A stretch of DNA of 7,983 nt, taken from Ruminococcaceae bacterium UBA7147 (GTDB lineage Bacteria; Bacillota; Clostridia; Oscillospirales; Acutalibacteraceae). The position numbers were made by a program, and so were the translations under genes. The stretch lies in the NCBI GenBank assembly GCA_002491825.1, contig DKWR01000067.1, positions 8,629 through 16,611 on the forward strand, given 5' to 3'. The notes below the pieces were generated by a model. It made no database searches. It saw only the letters and a program-made list of their open reading frames with translations, and was not told the origin of the DNA. How positions within the stretch are numbered: position 1 is the first letter of the stretch; each line of letters opens with the position of its first letter. Positions 5,611 through 7,983 of this stretch are shown piece after piece.

Positions 5611-5637
5611 AATTTGCGTGTCGGTGTATTCGACTTA
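5611..5637 (-). repeat. Dispersed 27-bp hairpin repeat, copy B, abutting a stop codon
   Basis: It matches copy A (4284-4310) at 23 of 27 positions: the first 13 and last 8 bases are identical and only 4 of the 6 central bases differ. The final three bases are the complement of the TAA stop of the M23 gene, exactly as copy A abuts the sigma-like gene. The stem is imperfect here (GTCG/CGAC plus one G-T pair on the + strand). Confidence 0.75.
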
Positions 5638-7230
5638 AGAAACAAACTGCAGGGGATTGAGCTTATTTGAATTGTAGATAATTTCAAAATGGAGGTGAGG
5701 TCCTGTTGAGTTACCCGTTGAACCTACATATCCGATTGTATCGCCCTGTGAAACGTGCTGTCCGTAAGATACAGCCAAGGAACTGCAATGACCGTAGAGC
5801 GTCTGATAACCGTTGCCGTGGTCGATGATTACACAGTTTCCGTAGCCGTTACCCTTGTCGCTTGCCTGAATAACTGTTCCGCTGTCGGAGGCAACAATAG
5901 CTTGACCTGAAATGCCGCCTGACGCAATATCAATACCGTTGTGCATTCTGCCCCAGCGCCATTCATAATAGCTTGAAATGCTGTGAGTGTAGGGAACAGG
6001 CCAGCAGAAAGAACCTGAAGCAGAAGAGCCGGAGCTTGATTTGGAAACGGAACTGCTTTCTTCAACAATGCCGTTCTTTGAACCCTTTACAACAACCTCG
6101 TCAACTGCCTTTGTAATAACCTTGGTGTCGGTTTCAACAGCGTCAGTCTGCATACCGTCAGTAAACGTAGTGCGGATTGTAACTTCTTCCTCGCCGTTTT
6201 TGCCTTCTGTTTTTACCTTTTTATAAGATGATGACTGTGAATCGTCATACTCTGTCTTGACTTCGTACTCAATTTCTCTTGTATAAACAATGTCGGTTGA
6301 AAGGGCAATTGAGAATTTACCCTCGGCAGCAGCCATAATTTCGGAAACAGTCATAATGTCATCTTCCGCAAAGCTTCCGCCCTTTACAACAACGTCATTT
6401 GCAAATTCTGTTGTTGTTTCATCGTCATAGCCCTCTTTGTAATCAGTAAGAACCTTATCAAGAGCGGCGTTAAGTGCGTCGGTTTCGCTTGTTGCACCGA
6501 TAAGCTCGCCGTCAATGTAAAGTCCCGAACAGCCGTTGCCGATGTTGTCGTTAAGAAGTGCCTTTGTAATCGAAGCGTATGCGCCGGAACCGAGAGTGTT
6601 TGTTGCCTCATCAGCTGTTGATGCAAATACTGAATTTACTTTTGCATTGTTCTCACTGCCGTTATCGTTATTGTCCGACGGAGCAGTCTGAACAGAAGAT
6701 GAGGTTGTAATAACCTTTGGTGTGTTGTCATAAGAGTCAAGTGCGCTTGCAACTGTTACGCAGGAAAGCATAATCGCCGATGCACAGGCAACAACTGCAA
6801 GAACAGCTTTTTTCTTAAGAATAGTATGAGTGCGATAAGCTGATGCAGGTGCGCTGTGGGCGTATTTTTTACTGCCCTTTACAAATGAAATACCCGAAAC
6901 AGCGTCCTTAAGCGAGCTTGTAAATTCACCCTTTGCGCCGTTTCTGTTTTCAGTATAGCACTTGTCAAGAACAGAGGCGTTTCTTTTAGCCTTTGTGTTC
7001 TTAACTGCTTTAGCAGTAAGTCTGTCTGATTTTTTGCCGATAAAACGAGCAGAAACTTCAGATAACTTCTTGCTTACTGTCTTTGCCAGACAGACAGACG
7101 CCCTCTTTACAAAGCGAACCGTTTTGTAAGCAACGGACGGCTGAACAGTTTTTCTTGTTGATTTTTTCTTTTCTGTTGAAAGACTTTCTATTTCATTGAA
7201 ACCTTCCAAACCAATGAACTTTGTCTTCAA
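5635..7230 (-). CDS. Membrane-anchored or secreted G5-domain M23 murein endopeptidase
   Basis: A 531-aa cell-wall hydrolase. The M23 (LytM-like) zinc peptidase domain occupies about 406-531 and cleaves peptide cross-bridges of peptidoglycan. Expected residues: His430 and Asp434 (HNGID), His481 (YGH), and His512 and His514 (HLHFE); by analogy to LytM, His430, Asp434 and His514 bind zinc. A G5 domain, often linked to cell-wall or glycan binding, lies at about 313-383 (REIEYEVKTEY to VDEVVVKGSK), followed by a Ser-rich linker (391-407). One hydrophobic helix (about 139-163) precedes an acidic low-complexity spacer. The 138 residues before it are Lys/Arg-rich, unusually long for a cytoplasmic head. 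The start is TTG at 7228-7230, supported by AGGAGA (7238-7243) at 7-nt spacing; the next Met is residue 154, inside the membrane helix. It has its own promoter and a WalR-like site in its leader; luxS lies upstream on the same strand. Confidence 0.93.
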   Translation of the reverse strand: MKTKFIGLEGFNEIESLSTEKKKSTRKTVQPSVAYKTVRFVKRASVCLAKTVSKKLSEVSARFIGKKSDRLTAKAVKNTKAKRNASVLDKCYTENRNGAKGEFTSSLKDAVSGISFVKGSKKYAHSAPASAYRTHTILKKKAVLAVVACASAIMLSCVTVASALDSYDNTPKVITTSSSVQTAPSDNNDNGSENNAKVNSVFASTADEATNTLGSGAYASITKALLNDNIGNGCSGLYIDGELIGATSETDALNAALDKVLTDYKEGYDDETTTEFANDVVVKGGSFAEDDIMTVSEIMAAAEGKFSIALSTDIVYTREIEYEVKTEYDDSQSSSYKKVKTEGKNGEEEVTIRTTFTDGMQTDAVETDTKVITKAVDEVVVKGSKNGIVEESSSVSKSSSGSSASGSFCWPVPYTHSISSYYEWRWGRMHNGIDIASGGISGQAIVASDSGTVIQASDKGNGYGNCVIIDHGNGYQTLYGHCSSLAVSYGQHVSQGDTIGYVGSTGNSTGPHLHFEIIYNSNKLNPLQFVS

Positions 7231-7255
7231 AATAATTTCTCCTATCTCATTAACC

Positions 7256-7272
7256 GTTACATTTTTGTAACA
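7256..7272 (-). promoter_or_regulatory. WalR (YycF)-like binding site in the M23 gene leader
   Basis: On the - strand, TGTTAC-AAAAA-TGTAAC exactly fits TGTWAH-N5-TGTWAH, the consensus reported for the essential cell-wall regulator WalR of Bacillus subtilis, whose targets are mainly murein hydrolases. It lies just downstream of the predicted transcription start (about 7280), where repression would be expected more than activation. The same bases also form a 6-bp hairpin (GTTACA-TTTT-TGTAAC on the + strand), so an RNA role is an alternative. No WalR gene is visible in this window. Confidence 0.5.
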
Positions 7273-7286
7273 AACTCAACGTCTTA

Positions 7287-7314
7287 ATTATATCAAATTG
7301 TAACGATTTTGCAA
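7287..7314 (-). promoter_or_regulatory. Promoter of the M23 peptidase gene
   Basis: On the - strand, TTGCAA (7309-7314), 16 bases, then TATAAT (7287-7292), with TGA directly before it giving an extended -10 (TGN-TATAAT). The predicted start near 7280 gives a leader of about 50 nt to the TTG start codon. Confidence 0.7.
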
Positions 7315-7338
7315 TAAGAGAATTAAAAAACGTAACCA

Positions 7339-7380
7339 TTAACAGAAAAATCACCAATAACTGTCACTAATATCTGTTAA
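7339..7380. repeat. Tandem 13-bp repeat bounded by an inverted repeat, upstream of the M23 promoter
   Basis: CACCAATAACTGT (7352-7364) is followed without a gap by CACTAATATCTGT (7365-7377), matching at 11 of 13 positions. The unit lies within an inverted pair, TTAACAG (7339-7345) and CTGTTAA (7374-7380). It sits about 38 bp upstream of the -35 of the M23 promoter and about 24 bp downstream of the luxS stop. It could be a two-site operator; the inverted pair could form a weak luxS 3' hairpin, but no good U-tract follows it. Confidence 0.45.
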
Positions 7381-7401
7381 AATGCACAATGTTTCTTCAA
7401 A

Positions 7402-7857
7402 TTAATTATACTGTAAGTTATCAACGCTGTAACCTTTCAACAAAGAGTAATATTCCTTTAAAGCAGAAACAGCACCGTTTTTGTCGTGTTCCTTGTAATT
7501 TCCGCACTCAATAGCAGTTGTTCCGGGAATTTCTCCGATATGCTCACTGCACTTTTTAACGGTTTCTTTTATAAGGTCAAGTGTCTGCTGTTGACTTAAA
7601 TTTCTTACAAGGAAATAAAATCCTGTTCTGCATCCCATAGGACCGAAATAAATTACATTGTCTGCATACTCGCTGTTGCGTGCATAAGTTGCAAAAAGGT
7701 GCTCGATGGTGTGCATAACAGGGTTTGGTAAAAACGGGGGAGTATTGGGTTTTACAAAACGCATATCATAGGTTGTGATGTCGCCGTCAATACGTGAAAT
7801 ATAAACTCCGGGATTCAATGTGTTGTGATTAACGGTAAAGCTTGCAATTCTTTTCAT
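7402..7857 (-). CDS. luxS: S-ribosylhomocysteine lyase LuxS
   Basis: This cytoplasmic metalloenzyme splits S-ribosylhomocysteine into homocysteine and 4,5-dihydroxy-2,3-pentanedione, the precursor of autoinducer-2. It acts in the activated methyl cycle after Pfs/MTAN nucleosidase. At 151 aa it has the normal LuxS length. The metal-binding HTIEH is at 49-53 (His49, His53, with catalytic Glu52), the catalytic Cys is Cys76 in GPMGCRTGFY, and the third metal ligand Cys118 is in IECGNY. The N-terminal HNTLNPGVYISR is also typical. The ATG at 7857 has AAGGAA (7868-7873) about 10 nt upstream, a slightly long spacing. No convincing promoter was found within the window. No strong terminator follows it, so some transcripts may run into the M23 gene. 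Confidence 0.97.
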   Translation of the reverse strand: MKRIASFTVNHNTLNPGVYISRIDGDITTYDMRFVKPNTPPFLPNPVMHTIEHLFATYARNSEYADNVIYFGPMGCRTGFYFLVRNLSQQQTLDLIKETVKKCSEHIGEIPGTTAIECGNYKEHDKNGAVSALKEYYSLLKGYSVDNLQYN

Positions 7858-7910
7858 TATAATGTCATTCCTTTTTATAAAAATAAACTTTCTTTTAAAT
7901 GCTGATGTAA

Positions 7911-7939
7911 TTTTGATGTATGGTAGTATAAACTATAAT
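7911..7939 (+). promoter_or_regulatory. Possible rightward promoter leaving the window
   Basis: A perfect TATAAT occurs at 7934-7939. The sequence 17 bases upstream is TTTTGA (7911-7916), a poor -35; TTGATG at 7913-7918 is better but only 15 bases away. It would start transcription near 7946, divergent from luxS and within the window's last hairpin. The evidence is weak. Confidence 0.25.
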
Positions 7940-7966
7940 TTAGCCGAGTGCCTCGGTGGGCAATTC
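7940..7966 (+). repeat. Divergent copy C of the hairpin repeat
   Basis: On the + strand this segment aligns to the - strand of copy A at 19 of 27 positions, including an identical CGAGTGCCTCG core and a GCAA downstream. It keeps the palindrome as CCGAG-TGC-CTCGG (7944-7956). The stem pair T-A of copy A is C-G here, a change on both sides that preserves pairing. It is intergenic, upstream of luxS, and not next to a recognised stop codon. The window ends 17 bases later. Confidence 0.4.
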
Positions 7967-7983
7967 GAGTGGAAAAGTCAGTT

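Noticed and set aside
5635..7230. Several open frames of 60-80 codons on either strand inside the M23 gene
   Set aside because: They overlap a full-length gene with all catalytic motifs and have no supporting start sites; they are shadows of that gene.
7352..7377. Tandem 13-bp units as a CRISPR array
   Set aside because: There are only two units with no spacers between them, and no cas genes are in the window.
7940..7981. Possible C-terminal end of another leftward gene entering from the right edge (13 codons then TAA)
   Set aside because: Thirteen open codons are expected by chance, and the segment is better explained by repeat copy C.
7940..7983. Start of a tRNA or known structured RNA at the right edge
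   Set aside because: The sequence lacks a recognisable T-loop or acceptor pairing, and the window ends too soon to judge; no known RNA motif was identified.

Overview
The window looks like chromosomal DNA from a low-GC Gram-positive bacterium, most likely a gut-type Clostridia member in or near the Oscillospiraceae/Ruminococcaceae. This rests on the AT-rich third positions, strong GGAGG-type ribosome binding sites, TTGAAA/TATAAT promoters, TTG start use, U-tract terminators, and protein families: a G5 plus M23 cell-wall peptidase, a MoxR-DUF58-transglutaminase operon, and a small sigma-70 region-4-like protein paired with a short helical partner. The genus is inferred and not proven.

Left half (1-4226, rightward): a promoter-like extended -10 leads into a tight three-gene operon. 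It encodes a MoxR AAA+ ATPase, a DUF58 protein (separated by 2 nt), and a large multi-pass membrane protein with an extracytoplasmic transglutaminase-like domain (4-nt ATGA overlap). The operon ends in a strong, probably bidirectional terminator. This is a recurrent conserved trio. It probably works at the membrane, with the MoxR ATPase acting on DUF58 and transglutaminase client assemblies, but the substrate is unknown.

Middle (4227-5635): a small leftward operon encodes a 68-aa helical protein and a 99-aa sigma-70 region-4-like DNA-binding protein (stop-start TAAATG junction). It has a clear promoter, a roughly 114-nt leader with a hairpin and a possible 22-codon Cys-pair peptide, and a LexA-like palindrome just upstream. 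About 270 bp without genes follows, containing inverted repeats. Next come a strong rightward orphan promoter that runs into a perfect hairpin terminator about 80 nt later (candidate small RNA), then a second terminator facing left. A leftward C-terminal remnant of a Bax inhibitor-1/YccA family membrane protein lies directly downstream of the peptidase gene.

Right half (5635-7983, leftward): a secreted or membrane-anchored G5-M23 murein endopeptidase with an unusually long basic cytoplasmic N-terminus. Its leader carries a perfect match to the WalR (YycF) binding consensus. Upstream lies luxS (S-ribosylhomocysteine lyase, the AI-2 producing enzyme). The 171-bp gap between them holds a good promoter and a tandem 13-bp repeat.

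The most unusual points are four. A 27-bp hairpin repeat starts exactly on the stop codons of two unrelated leftward genes, with a third related copy at the window end. The orphan promoter-terminator unit may make a small RNA. The WalR-like box sits at the peptidase gene. The Bax inhibitor remnant is fused in frame behind the peptidase stop codon. No CRISPR array, tRNA, rRNA, transposase or integrase was seen.
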